64,000 nt of DNA from Streptomyces sannanensis. GTDB taxonomy: Bacteria > Actinomycetota > Actinomycetes > Streptomycetales > Streptomycetaceae. The notes beneath the pieces are model-generated. The model was not told where the DNA came from and did no database searches. It was given only the letters and a program-made list of their open reading frames with translations. This document shows, one piece after another, positions 63,607-64,000 of the stretch. The translations under genes and the position numbers were made by a program. How positions within the stretch are numbered: the stretch's first letter is position 1; every line of letters starts with the position of its first letter. The stretch is taken from positions 5,704,001 through 5,768,000 of the forward strand of contig NZ_BAAAYL010000001.1 of assembly GCF_039536205.1 (NCBI RefSeq), read 5' to 3'.

Positions 63607-64000
63607 TCAGGCCACCGGCTTACGCGCGACTCCGCCTCGGCGGCCGATGTCGAAGGCGAGCCGGTAGATGTCCGGCAGGTCGATCGACCTGTTGGTGCGT
63701 TCGGTCATGACACCCAGATCCAGAAGTTCCCGGATGATCTCGTCGTGGTCGTCGAGGTTCCTGGGACCGGTGCCGTGCTCCCCGTCCTTGAGCAGCTTGC
63801 TGATCTCGGAACGCAACTTGTTGCTGTCCCAGGCGAACCACACAACCGAGCGTTCCATCGGCACCTGGCTGCCCCCGAGGAGTTCGACGGCCTTCGCGGC
63901 CCACCCGATGTCGTCCTTCAGCTCGTCGACGCGGTCCGTGGCCGAGGCACTGAGACTGTCCCGGATCGCGTCGTAATGCAGCGGCAGCGTGTGAGTGACC
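63607..64000 (-). CDS. C-terminal part of an unknown gene
   Basis: The minus-strand frame is open to the window edge and reads THTLPLHYDAIRDSLSASAT, KAVELLGGSQVPMERSVVWF and ends LAFDIGRRGGVARKPVA. The last part (IIRELLDLGVMTERTNRSID, LPDIYRL) resembles a winged helix such as ends many AAA-type ATPases. The rest lies outside the window, so the function is open; its place next to pglW suggests a defence-related gene. Confidence 0.65.
   Translation of the reverse strand, partial: VTHTLPLHYDAIRDSLSASATDRVDELKDDIGWAAKAVELLGGSQVPMERSVVWFAWDSNKLRSEISKLLKDGEHGTGPRNLDDHDEIIRELLDLGVMTERTNRSIDLPDIYRLAFDIGRRGGVARKPVA

Overview
The window is high-GC DNA with Streptomyces-type gene content: GTG and TTG starts, ATGA overlaps, XRE/DUF397 pairs, many NarL-type two-component systems, F420-dependent enzymes and a Pgl/BREX kinase. 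A Streptomyces chromosome is the best fit; the species cannot be named. No rRNA, tRNA or CRISPR array was seen.

Left part (1-22.2 kb) is mostly ordinary chromosome. In order it holds: the end of an alpha/beta hydrolase translationally coupled to a cytochrome P450 whose reading frame carries a small palindromic insertion; a fic gene broken by an 8-bp tandem duplication and overlapping a partner gene of unknown function; a MATE exporter with a decayed copy of its 5' region nearby; an XRE/DUF397 pair; a BlaI-type repressor divergent from a PAP2 phosphatase, OmpR-type regulator and histidine kinase; gamma-glutamyltransferase; a drug-type ABC exporter with a NarL-type two-component system; a WYL regulator divergent from a DUF3224 gene across a strong palindrome; and methionine aminopeptidase divergent from a small XRE regulator.

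22.5-29.2 kb is a catabolic cluster for a pyrimidine, hydantoin or related ureide: nitrilase-type amidohydrolase (beta-ureidopropionase-like), class III aminotransferase, dihydropyrimidinase/hydantoinase, F420-dependent LLM oxidoreductase and NCS1 nucleobase transporter. It forms two transcription units separated by a terminator, and both promoters carry the same 14-bp palindrome, so one regulator, not encoded here, probably controls them.

29.2-45 kb is a highly rearranged patch: IS256, IS3 and IS200/605 remnants, a complete 1.3-kb IS3-family element, a group II intron placed just after a terminator hairpin, two copies of a 2.56-kb unit encoding an M4 metalloprotease, a truncated second NCS1 gene plus a third short fragment of it, fragments of a sigma factor, XRE regulator and GNAT gene, a VapBC module with a frameshifted toxin, and an M23 peptidase.

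45-57.5 kb returns to chromosomal genes: a MerR-PP2C fusion, an ATPase-like protein with a degenerate P-loop paired with a membrane-anchored solute-binding-like protein, an AhpD-like protein, a NarL-type two-component system, a pentapeptide-repeat protein, an inositol-monophosphatase-family protein, a nucleotidyltransferase, a flavin oxidoreductase and a macrodomain protein. 57.8-64 kb opens a probable phage-defence region: a PD-(D/E)XK-like protein followed by PglW (NERD plus two kinase-like domains), then the end of a convergent unknown gene that runs off the window.
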